From the NCBI RefSeq assembly GCF_005049235.1, contig NZ_SUMD01000017.1, positions 1-64,000 on the forward strand: 64,000 nucleotides of DNA. The letters run 5' to 3'. Of this stretch, positions 15,492 through 25,500 are shown one piece after another; positions within the stretch are counted from its first letter, which is position 1; each line of letters opens with the position of its first letter. The notes beneath the pieces were generated by a model. That model did not search any database. It saw nothing but the letters and a program-made list of their open reading frames with translations, and had not been told where the DNA came from. The position numbers were made by a program, and so were the translations under genes. The DNA is from Rhodococcus oryzae (lineage in GTDB: Bacteria; Actinomycetota; Actinomycetes; Mycobacteriales; Mycobacteriaceae).

Positions 15492-17141
15492 GTGACCATC
15501 GTCGAGCGAGCGCCGCAACCCCACCCGAACCGCCGGTCCCTCCTGCGCGGCGCCGCCCTCGGCGTCGGCGCCCTGGCCGCCGGGGCGGCCGTCGGGCCCC
15601 TCTCCGCCGCGCGCGCGGGCGCCTCCCCAACGGCGTTGAGCGGCAAGACCGCCGTGGTGGTCGGCAGCGGATTCGGTGGCGCGGTCGCGGCGCTGAGGCT
15701 CGGCCAGGCAGGCGTCCGGACCACGGTCCTCGAGCGCGGCAGGCGCTGGCCGGTCAACCCGGACGGCACCACCTTCTGCACGATCAACGAACCCGACGGC
15801 CGATCCGCATGGTTCGCCGACCACCCGCCGATCAACCAGCTGACGCGGCTGCAGTCCATCGCCCGGTACCCGGGCCTCATCGACCGGGTGTACGGCAACG
15901 GCATCGACGCCATCTACGGCGTCGGGGTCGGAGGCGGCTCGCTCGCGTTCGGCGCGTTCACGCCGCAGCCCCGGCGCAAGGATTTCGCCACGGTCTTCCC
16001 CGCCCAGATCGATTACGACGAGCTCGACCGGACGTACTACCCGCGCGCCAAGAAGATGCTGGGCACCTCGCCCCTCCCGGCGGACCTCCTCGCGAACCCC
16101 GCCTACCGGGGTGCGCGCGCCTGGTTGGACTACATCGAGGATTTCGGTGGCGAGCCCGTCCTGCACGACTTCTGCGTCGACTGGGACGTCGTCCGCGAGG
16201 AACTCGCCGGCCGCACCCCCGCGTCGTACTCGATCGGTGAGGGCCCGTACGGCAGCAACTCCGGCGCCAAGAACAGCGTCGACCGCAACTACCTGCCCGC
16301 GGCCGAGGCCACCGGGAACGTGACGATCCTCCCGCTGCACGAGGTCATCGAGATCCGGGAGATCTCCGGGCAGGACCGGTTCGAGGTCGTGGTCAAGCGG
16401 ATCGACGAATCCGGCGCGGTGCGTGAACACAAGACGCTGGTGGCCGACTACGTGTTCATGGCGGCCGGCTCGTATTACACCTCCGCGCTGCTCGCGACCG
16501 CCAAGGCGAAGGGCACGCTGACCCGGCTGAACGACCACGTCGGCAAGGGATACGGCAACAACGGCGACTTCCTGATCGCCCGCGGACTGCTGCGCCGGGA
16601 CTGCGGCGCGAAGCAGGGCGGCCCCGGCGTCGCGGTGATGTACGACGACGACAATCCGGACGGCCCGATCTCGATGTCCTGGGAGGCGTCACCGTTCCCG
16701 GACATCGCGGGCGGCTCGAACATGGCGAACCTGATCCAGGTCATCTCGGACGAACGCGGCTCGATCGACTACAACCCGGCGACCGGGCGGGCGGAACTGA
16801 ACTACCCGTTCGGCGAGTCGAGCAGCGACGTGGACGCGCGCGGGCGGAGCTTCGCAGGCCGCTTCCACGAGCGGACCGAGACCCGGTTCGGTTCGCCCGC
16901 CACCGGGATCCCGATCTACACCCGGCTCAGCGACTTCGGCTCCGGGTGCACGTGGCACGGACTCGGCGGCATGGTGATGGGCCGCGCGTGCAGCCACGAG
17001 GGCCAGGTCGACGGCTACTCCAACCTGTTCGTCGTCGACGGCGCCCTGCTGCCGGGGTCCTCCGCAATGGTCAATCCGGCGCTGACGATCACCGCGGTGG
17101 CGGAGCGCTGCATGGACCGCTTCGTGGCCGCCCGGTCCTGA
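15492..17141 (+). CDS. choE: Secreted cholesterol oxidase (GMC-type flavoprotein)
   Basis: A 549-residue FAD enzyme that oxidises cholesterol to cholest-4-en-3-one with oxygen as acceptor. A Tat signal is visible: twin Arg14-Arg15 in NRRSLLRGAAL, then an Ala/Gly-rich hydrophobic core to about residue 43. The FAD-binding turn is VVVGSGFGGAVAALRL. The catalytic His is His489 in TWHGLGG and the partner Asn is Asn528 in VNPALTIT, both as in class I cholesterol oxidases. Length and layout match ChoE of Rhodococcus equi. Export implies it acts on host or environmental sterols. The gene stands alone on the strand, 102 bases ahead of a membrane protein. Confidence 0.92.
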   Translation: MTIVERAPQPHPNRRSLLRGAALGVGALAAGAAVGPLSAARAGASPTALSGKTAVVVGSGFGGAVAALRLGQAGVRTTVLERGRRWPVNPDGTTFCTINEPDGRSAWFADHPPINQLTRLQSIARYPGLIDRVYGNGIDAIYGVGVGGGSLAFGAFTPQPRRKDFATVFPAQIDYDELDRTYYPRAKKMLGTSPLPADLLANPAYRGARAWLDYIEDFGGEPVLHDFCVDWDVVREELAGRTPASYSIGEGPYGSNSGAKNSVDRNYLPAAEATGNVTILPLHEVIEIREISGQDRFEVVVKRIDESGAVREHKTLVADYVFMAAGSYYTSALLATAKAKGTLTRLNDHVGKGYGNNGDFLIARGLLRRDCGAKQGGPGVAVMYDDDNPDGPISMSWEASPFPDIAGGSNMANLIQVISDERGSIDYNPATGRAELNYPFGESSSDVDARGRSFAGRFHERTETRFGSPATGIPIYTRLSDFGSGCTWHGLGGMVMGRACSHEGQVDGYSNLFVVDGALLPGSSAMVNPALTITAVAERCMDRFVAARS

Positions 17142-17243
17142 GCCCGGCCGACCGCCGACAGGAACCTCACAGGGCAGGTGAGTACGGTGGCCGGGGCCAA
17201 GGGCTCGGCAATCCGTCGGCCCGCCGACGGACAGGAACGTGCA

Positions 17244-19034
17244 ATGCCCCAGGCACCGATGCTGGCGGACCCCGCGAGGACCTCGACCCCACCGAGGTCC
17301 GCGCGCGCCGTCGTCGGGCGCCTGCGGGGACACCGGGCCGGGCCGGACGTGGCCGCCGCGCTCGGGTTCACCGCGCTCGCGATGGTGGTGCTCGGCCGCC
17401 AGTGGCGCTCGCCCACCGTCGGCTACCTGATCGGCAGCGGCCAGGACCAGCGGATGTGGGAGTGGTTCTTCGCGGTCGCGGCGCACTCGGTCACCCGACT
17501 GGAGAACCCCCTCGGCACGCTCCTGCAGAACTACCCGGACGGCGTGAACCTGATGGCCAACACGGCCATGTTCGGCGTCAGCATCCCGCTCGCGCCCGTC
17601 ACGCTGCTGTTCGGACCGACGGCCACCTGGACGCTGGTGCTGACCGCGGGCCTGGCGGGGACCGCCTTCGCCTGGTACTGGCTGCTGTCCCGGTTCGCGG
17701 TGCGATCGCGGGCCGCGGCGGCCGTCGGCGGGCTGTTGTGCGGGTTCGCCCCGGGGATGATCTCGCACGCCAACGGTCACCCGAACTTCGTGGCGCTGGC
17801 GCTGCTGCCGCTGATCCTCGGCTGCGTGATCCGGCTCAGCCGCGGTGCAGGCGTCCGGACCACGATCGCGCTCGGCCTGCTGGTCGCGGCGCAGATCCTG
17901 CTCGGCGAGGAACCGCTGCTCATCTGCGCCATGTCCTTCGCGGTGTTCACGGTGGCGTACTTCGCCTTTCGGCCGCGGCTCGCCGGCGCCGCGGTGCGGT
18001 CCGCGTGGCGGCCGCTGCTGCTCGCGGCGGCGATCGCGCTGGCGATCACCGCGATCCCGTTGTGGTGGCAGTTCTTCGGGCCGCAGAGCTACCGGGTCAT
18101 CGACCACGGGGCGATGGGCAACGACCTCAAGGCGCTGCTGCAATTCCCGGAGCAGTCGCTCGGCGGGCGCACCAACCCCGGGCAGGACGTCTCGATCGGC
18201 GCCACGGAGGAGAACGCCTACTTCGGCTGGCCCCTGCTGGCCCTCGTCGCCGCGGCATCGGCCTGGTTGTGGCGGTCGCCGCTCGCACGGGCGGCGACGG
18301 TGACGACGCTCGCGATGGGCGTGCTCTCGCTCGGGTCCGAGCTGACCGTCGGGCGGAACAAGACCGGGATCACCCTGCCGTGGGCCTGGTTCGAGCACGT
18401 CCCGCTGCTCGAATCGGTGCTCGAGACCAGGTTCGCGATGGGCGCGGTCCCCCCGATCGCGCTGCTGCTCGCGATGGCGACGGACCGGGCCGTCCGCGAG
18501 CGGGCGACGCTGGTGCCCTGGTGCATCTGTCTGGTGCTCGCGCTGCTGCCGCTGACCCCGATGCCGCTGCCCGCGGTCGACCGCAAACCCGCTCCCGAAT
18601 TCTTCGCCGACGGGACCTGGCGCGGATACGTCGACGACGGCTCCATCGTGACGGTCCCGCTACCCCGGCCCGAGGATGCGCGCGCGCTGTCCTGGCAGGC
18701 CAAGGCCGATTTCGGCTTCCCACTCGCGGGCGGTTACTTCGTCGGACCGGCAGGCGCCGCCAAGAAGGCCAAGTACGGCCCGGACGATCGGCCGACGGCG
18801 CTGTTGCTGGCCCAGGTGGACAAGACCGGTGCAGCGCCGACGATCACCGACGGACTGCGCGCGCAGGCGGTCGCGGACCTGAGGTTCTGGCGGGCCGACG
18901 CGCTCGTGCTCCCGCCGGGAAGGAACCGTCAGGTGCTCCGCGAGACGGTGAGCGAGCTGCTCCGGGACAGCGGTCATGCCGCCGACGACGTCTGGGTGTG
19001 GGATGTGCGCGCCCTGGTCGCCGCGGGGCACTGA
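17244..19034 (+). CDS. Uncharacterised polytopic membrane protein, GT-C glycosyltransferase-like
   Basis: About 596 residues with ten or more hydrophobic segments between residues 30 and 450, then a soluble C-terminal domain of about 130 residues. The first extracytoplasmic loop carries IGSGQDQRMWEWFFAVAAHSV, an acidic/aromatic loop like that of lipid-linked-sugar-using GT-C enzymes, and a later SHANGHPNFVALALLPL segment is typical of this broad class. No specific family is recognised. Its stop is 30 bases before the first emb gene, which makes a cell-wall glycosyltransferase role plausible but unproven. The ATG at 17244 has ACAGGA eight bases upstream; a GTG at 17178 would add 22 residues. 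Confidence 0.75.
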   Translation: MPQAPMLADPARTSTPPRSARAVVGRLRGHRAGPDVAAALGFTALAMVVLGRQWRSPTVGYLIGSGQDQRMWEWFFAVAAHSVTRLENPLGTLLQNYPDGVNLMANTAMFGVSIPLAPVTLLFGPTATWTLVLTAGLAGTAFAWYWLLSRFAVRSRAAAAVGGLLCGFAPGMISHANGHPNFVALALLPLILGCVIRLSRGAGVRTTIALGLLVAAQILLGEEPLLICAMSFAVFTVAYFAFRPRLAGAAVRSAWRPLLLAAAIALAITAIPLWWQFFGPQSYRVIDHGAMGNDLKALLQFPEQSLGGRTNPGQDVSIGATEENAYFGWPLLALVAAASAWLWRSPLARAATVTTLAMGVLSLGSELTVGRNKTGITLPWAWFEHVPLLESVLETRFAMGAVPPIALLLAMATDRAVRERATLVPWCICLVLALLPLTPMPLPAVDRKPAPEFFADGTWRGYVDDGSIVTVPLPRPEDARALSWQAKADFGFPLAGGYFVGPAGAAKKAKYGPDDRPTALLLAQVDKTGAAPTITDGLRAQAVADLRFWRADALVLPPGRNRQVLRETVSELLRDSGHAADDVWVWDVRALVAAGH

Positions 19035-19050
19035 CCCGGGCGCCGTCCCA

Positions 19051-19056
19051 TACGAT
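19051..19056 (+). promoter_or_regulatory. Predicted -10 element of the first emb gene
   Basis: TACGAT lies 8 bases before the GTG at 19065, the same spacing as at dprE1, aftA, the second emb gene and glf. No ribosome-binding site intervenes. Confidence 0.55.
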
Positions 19057-19064
19057 CGGACCTT

Positions 19065-22000
19065 GTGTCCGACGCGCCTGAATCCACGCCAGCCGACCGC
19101 ACCTCCCTGCGCACCGCCCGCCTGATCGCGGTTGTCGCGGGTCTGGCCGGGCTGCTGCTGGCCGTCCTCACCCCGCTGCTGCCGGTCAAGCAGACCACCG
19201 CCAGCGTGTCCTGGCCGCAGAACGGCGCCCTGACCAGCGTGTCCGCGCCGCTGGTCAGCTACGAACCGCTCAGCCTCAGCGCGCACATCCCGTGCGCGGT
19301 GGCGACGCAGCTACCGCCCGACGGGCAGGTCCTGCTCTCCACCGCCCCGAAGCAGGCGGCGGACGCCGAACTCGACGGCCTCACCGTCAAGGTCGCGGGC
19401 GATCCCGCGAGCGAGACCGGCCGCGAGGTCCAGGTGATCCTGCGCAACAGCGTGCTGCTCTCGGCACCGCTGGCCGACGTCGCGACGAAGTGCTCGGCGA
19501 TCACCGTGTTCTCGGACGCCGCGCACACCACCGCCACCTTCGCCGGGCTCACCGACGATGCGGGCGAGCCGCTGAGCGTCGACGTCGCAGACGACCTGCG
19601 CCCGCAGATGGTCGGCATCTTCAGCGACCTCCAGGGCACCGCCGCAAACGGCACAGGGGGCACCGCCCCCGCAGGCCTCGAGGTCCGCGCGGACATCGAT
19701 TCGCGGTTCTCCTCCAGCCCCACGGTGTTCAAGCTGCTCGCGATCGTCGTCGGGACGCTGGCCACGCTGATCGCGCTGATCGCGTTGCACCGCCTCGACA
19801 GCACCGACGGCCGCGCGGCGCGCCGCTTCCTGCCCCGGCACTGGCTGCGTTTCACCGGCGTCGACGGCCTGGTGGTCGGCACCCTCGCGCTGTGGCACTT
19901 CATCGGCGCGAACACCTCCGACGACGGCTACCTGCTGAACATGGCCCGGGCGTCGGAACAGGCCGGCTACATGGCCAACTACTTCCGCTGGTTCGGCGTC
20001 CCCGAGGCGCCGTTCGGCTGGTACTACGAGGTGCTGGCCGCCATGGCCAAGATCTCCACGGCCAGCCCCTGGATGCGCCTGCCCGCGCTGCTCGCAGGGA
20101 TCCTCTGCTGGATGGTGATCAGCCGCGAGGTGATCCCCCGCCTCGGTAACGCCGTGCGCCACAACCGGATCGCGATCTGGACCGCCGGACTGGTGTTCCT
20201 CGCGTTCTGGCTGCCCTACAACAACGGCCTGCGGCCCGAGCCGATCATCGCCCTCGGCGCGCTGCTGACCTGGTGCTCGATCGAACGCGCGATCGCCACC
20301 GGCAGGCTGCTGCCCGCCGCGGTCGGCGTGCTCATCGCGGCGTTCTCACTGGCGGCCGGGCCGACCGGCGTGATCGCCGTCGCCGCGCTGATCGTCGGCG
20401 CCCGGCCGATCACGGCGATCCTGGTCACCCGGGCCCGCCAGGTGGGGTGGCTGCCGTTGCTCGCGCCGGTCGCCGCGGCAGGCACCCTGGTGCTGGCCGT
20501 GGTCTTCGCCGACCAGACCCTCGCGACCGTGCTCGAGGCGACCCGGGTCCGCACCCTGGTCGGCCCGAACGTGAAGTGGTTCGACGAATACCACCGCTAC
20601 GACGCCCTGATGAACGTCTCCCCCGACGGGTCTCTGGCCCGCCGGTTCGGCGTGTTCACGATGATCCTCTGCCTGGTCGTCTGCGCGATGATCATGCTGC
20701 GCCGGGGCGGCAAGATCCCTGGCGCCGCCGCCGGTCCGTCGCGGCGCATCCTCGGCATCGTGTTCGGCTCGCTGGTGCTGATGATGTTCACCCCCACCAA
20801 GTGGACCCACCACTTCGGCGTGTACGCGGGCCTGGCCGCTTCCATCGCCGCGCTGACCGCCGTCGCGGTCGCCGCGGCCACGCTCCGCTCGCGCCGCAAC
20901 CGCACGCTGTTCGCGTCGGGCGTGCTGTTCCTGCTCGCGCTGGCCTTCACCGGCTCGAACGGCTGGTGGTACGTCTCCAGCTACGGCGTGCCGTGGTGGG
21001 ACAAGCCGCCGTCCATCGGCGGCAACGCCTTCTCCACCGCGTTGCTCGGCCTGGCGGTGCTGGCACTGCTGCTGGCGGGCTGGCAGCACCTGCGGGCCCC
21101 GTACCGGCCGGAGGAGCAGGCTGCCCCGCCGCGCGGGCTGCGGGCGCTGCTCGGTTCGCCGCTCACGCTCGCGGCCGCGTTCGTGGTGCTCTTCGAGGTG
21201 CTGTCCCTTGCCAAGGCCGCGGTCGCGCAGTATCCCGCGTACTCGGTGGCCCGCTCGAACGTCGAGGCACTCGCGGGCGACACCTGCGCGCTGGCCGACG
21301 ACGTGCTCGTCGAGTCCGACGCGAACGCAGGCACGCTCATCCCGGTCAGCCCATCGGACAACCCGCTCGGCGCGGAGGCGGACGCCGGCTTCACCCCCAA
21401 TGGGGTATCCGTCGACCTGACCGCCGACGAGGAGAACAAGGCTGCGGGCGGCGCGAACACCATCGACAGCGACGCCACCACGACCACCTCCGGCACCGCG
21501 TCGGGCACCGGCGGCGGCACCGGCAGCACGGGCGTCAACGGCAGCTCCGTTGCCCTGCCGTTCGGGCTCGACCCGGCGCGCACCCCGGTCCTCGGCAGCT
21601 ACCAAACCGGTGAGCAGTCCACCGCGAAGCTCACCTCCGGGTGGTATGGGCTTCCCGAGCGAAGCGATGCGGCCCCGATCCTGGTGGTCACCGCCGCGGG
21701 CCGGATCCGGTCCGTCGACGCCGACGGCGTCGTCACCTACGGCCAGGACCTGGTCGTCGAGTACGGCGCCCCCGCTGCCGACGGCACGATCGAGCCACGC
21801 GGCAGCCTGTTGCCCATCGACATCGGCCCGTCGCCGTCGTGGCGGAACCTCCGAGTCCCGATGGCCGACATCCCGGCCGATGCCACCGCCGTGCGGCTGG
21901 TCGCGAACGACCACGACCTCTCCCAGCGGCAGTGGCTGGCCGTCACGCCGCCCCGGGTGCCGCAGCTGCGGACGCTGAACGAGGTGGTCGGGTCGAGCGC

Positions 22001-22349
22001 ACCGGTGTTGCTGGACTGGTCCGTCGGCCTGTCCTTCCCGTGCCAACGGCCGTTCGACCACGAGTACGGGGTCGCGGAGACGCCCGAGTACCGGATCCTG
22101 CCGGACCGGGTCGGCGCCGACTCCACCAACGGCTGGCAGGACAGCCTCGGCGGCGGACCGCTCGGCTGGACCGACCTGCTGCTCTCCGCGCAGACGATGC
22201 CGAGCTACCTCGACCGCGACTGGGACCGCGACTGGGGCTCGCTGGAGCTGTTCACCCCGCTCGACGAATCCGCGGTGCCTGCACGGGTGGACACCGCGAC
22301 CGTGACCCGCTCCGGACTGTGGGACCCGGGGCCGATCCCGGCGCGGTGA
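19065..22349 (+). CDS. emb: Arabinosyltransferase, Emb family (first copy)
   Basis: A 1094-residue GT53 arabinofuranosyltransferase that extends arabinan from DPA; this family is the ethambutol target. It begins with a membrane helix (LIAVVAGLAGLLLAVLTPLL), then an N-terminal carbohydrate-binding domain to about residue 215. The catalytic acidic pair is Asp286-Asp287 in GANTSDDGY, and AGYMANYFRWFG follows. A multi-helix core runs to about residue 710, then a C-terminal carbohydrate-binding domain. Residues about 790-830 form a low-complexity Thr/Gly linker (TTTTSGTASGTGGG). The organism has at least two emb genes here against three in M. tuberculosis. I cannot say whether this is EmbA-, B- or C-like. 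Confidence 0.95.
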   Translation: MSDAPESTPADRTSLRTARLIAVVAGLAGLLLAVLTPLLPVKQTTASVSWPQNGALTSVSAPLVSYEPLSLSAHIPCAVATQLPPDGQVLLSTAPKQAADAELDGLTVKVAGDPASETGREVQVILRNSVLLSAPLADVATKCSAITVFSDAAHTTATFAGLTDDAGEPLSVDVADDLRPQMVGIFSDLQGTAANGTGGTAPAGLEVRADIDSRFSSSPTVFKLLAIVVGTLATLIALIALHRLDSTDGRAARRFLPRHWLRFTGVDGLVVGTLALWHFIGANTSDDGYLLNMARASEQAGYMANYFRWFGVPEAPFGWYYEVLAAMAKISTASPWMRLPALLAGILCWMVISREVIPRLGNAVRHNRIAIWTAGLVFLAFWLPYNNGLRPEPIIALGALLTWCSIERAIATGRLLPAAVGVLIAAFSLAAGPTGVIAVAALIVGARPITAILVTRARQVGWLPLLAPVAAAGTLVLAVVFADQTLATVLEATRVRTLVGPNVKWFDEYHRYDALMNVSPDGSLARRFGVFTMILCLVVCAMIMLRRGGKIPGAAAGPSRRILGIVFGSLVLMMFTPTKWTHHFGVYAGLAASIAALTAVAVAAATLRSRRNRTLFASGVLFLLALAFTGSNGWWYVSSYGVPWWDKPPSIGGNAFSTALLGLAVLALLLAGWQHLRAPYRPEEQAAPPRGLRALLGSPLTLAAAFVVLFEVLSLAKAAVAQYPAYSVARSNVEALAGDTCALADDVLVESDANAGTLIPVSPSDNPLGAEADAGFTPNGVSVDLTADEENKAAGGANTIDSDATTTTSGTASGTGGGTGSTGVNGSSVALPFGLDPARTPVLGSYQTGEQSTAKLTSGWYGLPERSDAAPILVVTAAGRIRSVDADGVVTYGQDLVVEYGAPAADGTIEPRGSLLPIDIGPSPSWRNLRVPMADIPADATAVRLVANDHDLSQRQWLAVTPPRVPQLRTLNEVVGSSAPVLLDWSVGLSFPCQRPFDHEYGVAETPEYRILPDRVGADSTNGWQDSLGGGPLGWTDLLLSAQTMPSYLDRDWDRDWGSLELFTPLDESAVPARVDTATVTRSGLWDPGPIPAR

Positions 22350-22353
22350 CGGC

Positions 22354-22384
22354 GGCTGCGATCGCGGACCCCGTGATCGCAGCC
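22354..22384 (+). terminator. Hairpin between the two emb genes
   Basis: GGCTGCGATC at 22354-22363 pairs with GATCGCAGCC at 22375-22384, five bases after the first emb stop. There is no T-run. With the separate -10 element of the second gene it suggests independent transcription. Confidence 0.65.
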
Positions 22385-22507
22385 CGATCCGTCCGCTTGA
22401 ACGGCCGACCAGGCCGCTGAGCTGGGGATTGTGGCTGCGTCACGGGGGCGTGGATCACCGATTACAGAGATTCTCCGTAGCGATGTGAACGCCGACCGAC
22501 CCTCGCC

Positions 22508-22513
22508 TACCAT
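22508..22513 (+). promoter_or_regulatory. Predicted -10 element of the second emb gene
   Basis: TACCAT lies 8 bases before the GTG at 22522, repeating the layout at the first emb gene, and again no Shine-Dalgarno sequence intervenes. Confidence 0.55.
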
Positions 22514-22521
22514 CGTGAACC

Positions 22522-25500
22522 GTGCCCGACGTCGTGACAGCCCCCGAACCAGCCATTTCCGCACCGCCGCCACCGGTCGACTTCAGAGCGAAGTACCGCA
22601 CCGCGCGGCTGATCGCGGTCGTCACCGGTCTGCTCGGTGCGCTGTTCGCGGTGGCGACGCCGTTCCTGCCGGTCACCCAGACGACGTCCACCCTGAACTG
22701 GCCGCAGGCGGGGGTCACCGCGAGCGTCGACGCGCCGCTGATGGCCCAGGTGCCGATCGACCTGCAGGCGACGGTGCCGTGCGCGCTCGTCCGCGAGCTG
22801 CCCCCGGAGGGCGGCCTGCTGCTGGCCACCGCCCCGCCGCAGGGCACGGATGCCCCGCTCAACGCGATGTTCATGCGGGTCACCGCCGACACCGTGGACG
22901 TGCTCGACCGCAACGTGGTCGTCGCGTCCGCCCCGCGCGCCCGGGTCGAGACCGGTGGCTGCACGGCCATCACCTTCAGCTCCGACATCAACAGCACCAC
23001 CGCCACCTTCGAGGGGCTGTCCATCGGCGGCAACCCGGTCACCGGCACCCTGACCGGAGACCTGCGGCCTCAGGTGGTTGGCGTCTTCACCAGCCTGGAC
23101 GGCCCCGCACCCGCCGGGCTCTCGTTGACGGCGAACATCGATTCCCGGTTCACCTCCTCCCCCACGCTGATCAAGAGCGTGGCGATGGTGCTCGCGGTCC
23201 TGCTGACCATCTCCTCGCTGGTCGCGCTCGCCCGACTCGACGGAACCGACGGCCGCGGCCACCGGCGCTTCTTCCCGTCGCACTGGTGGCGGTTCAAGCC
23301 GGTTGACGGCGCGGTCGTCGCCATCCTCCTGCTCTGGCACTTCATCGGCGCGAACACCGCAGACGACGGTTACCTGCTGACGATGGCCCGGGTGTCGGAG
23401 CACGCCGGCTACATGGCCAACTACTTCCGCTGGTTCGGCGTCCCCGAGGCCCCGTTCGGCTGGTACTACGAGGTGCTGGCCGCGATGGCCAAGATCTCCA
23501 CGGCCAGCCCCTGGATGCGCCTGCCCGCGCTGCTGGCCGGCATCCTCTGCTGGCTGGTCATCAGCCGCGAGGTGATCCCCCGCCTCGGCCGCGCGGTTCG
23601 GCACAGCTCCGCCGCGGTGTGGACCGGCGGGCTGGTGTTCCTCGCGTTCTGGATGGCCTACAACAACGGCCTGCGCCCGGAGCCGATCGTGGCCCTCGGC
23701 GCGCTGCTGACCTGGTGCTCGGTGGAGCGCGCCATCGCCACCGGCAGGCTGCTGCCCGCCGCGGTCGCGATCCTGATCGCCGCGTTCTCGCTCGGCGCCG
23801 CCCCGACCGGCCTGATGTGTGTGGCGGCCCTGCTGGCCGGCGCCCGGCCGATGGTGCGGATCCTGGTCCGCAGGCACCGCGAGGTCGGTGCCTGGCCGCT
23901 GATCTCCCCGCTGCTCGCGGCGGGCACCGTGGTGCTCGTCGTGGTGTTCGCCGACCAGACCTTCGCGGGCGTCCGCGAGGCCACCCGGGTGCGCAGCCTG
24001 ATCGGCCCGAACATGAACTGGTACGAGGAGTTCCTCCGGTACTACTACCTGTTCGTGCAGACGGTCGACGGTTCCGTGGCCCGCCGGTTCGCGTTCCTGG
24101 TGATGGTCCTCTGCCTGTTCACCACCCTGTTCGTGCTGTTGCGCCGCAAGAAGATCCCTGGCGCGGCGGTCGGCCCGTCGTGGCGTCTGCTCGGCGTGGT
24201 GTTCGGAACCATCTTCTTCATGATGTTCAACCCCACCAAGTGGACCCACCACTTCGGTGCGTACGCGGGCATCGCCGGTTCGCTGGCCGCGCTCACCGCG
24301 GTCGCGGTCTCCGCCTCCGCGCTGCGCTCGCGCCGCAACCGCACCATGTTCGCGGCGGGACTGCTCCTGGTGCTCGCCTTCTCCTTCTCCGGCATCAACG
24401 GCTGGTGGTACGTCTCCAGCTACGGCATCCCGTGGTTCGACAAGACCGTCTCGCTCGGAGGCAGGCAGCTCAACTCGGCGTTGCTCGCCCTGTTCGTGGT
24501 CGCCGTGCTGGTCGTCGCCTGGCAGTACTTCCGCGAGGACTTCATCGGCACCGAGGTGAAGGCGTCCAGCGAGAAGGGCAGGCGCATCAAGAAGTTCGCG
24601 GCCGTGCCGCTGACCCTGGTGGCCGCGCTGATGGTGCTGTTCGAGGTGCTCTCGCTGGCCAAGGGCGCGGTCTCCCAGTACCCGGCGTACTCGCTGGCCC
24701 GCTCCAACATCGACGCCGTCACCGGGTCGCCGTGCGGTCTGGCCGACGACGTGCTGACCGAGGCGGATCCGAACGCCGGCCGACTGCAGCCGGTCATCGA
24801 CCCGGCGGACCCACCCGTGAACCCGAGCAACCCCCTCGGCGGCAGCAATCCGACCGGGTTCAGCCCGAACGGCGTGCCCACCGACCTGTCCGCGGACTAC
24901 ACCGAGGTCAAGCCCGGCCAGTCGAACACCGACGGCCAGACGGTCGGCCCGAACTTCGCCACCGGCGCGGGCGCGGGCACCGAGGGCGGCACCGGGGCGG
25001 TCGGCGTCAACGGCAGCAACGTCAAGCTGCCGTACGGCCTGAACCCCGCGACCACACCGGTTCTGGGCAGCTACCAGACCGGCGTCCAGGAGCCGGCCAG
25101 CCTGACCTCCAGCTGGTACGGACTGCCTGCGCGCAGCGAGCAGTCGCCGCTGGTCGTGATCTCCGCGGCCGGGCGCATCTGGTCGGAGAGCAACGACGGC
25201 GAGGTCACCTACGGTCAGTCGCTGCTGCTCGAGTCCGGGCACCGCGAGGCCGACGGCACGATCACCGCACTCGGCACCTACCTGCCCAAGGACATCGGCC
25301 CGGCGCCGTCCTGGCGGAACCTGCGGGTCCCGATCGACGAGCTGCCCGCGGGCACCGACGTGGTCAGGATCGTCGCGAACGACCCGAACCTGACCGGCGA
25401 TCAGTGGCTCGCGTTCACCCCGCCGCGGGTGCCGCAGCTGCAGTCGCTCAACGACTACATCGGCACCACCCAGCCGGTGCTGCTCGACTGGGCGGTCGGC

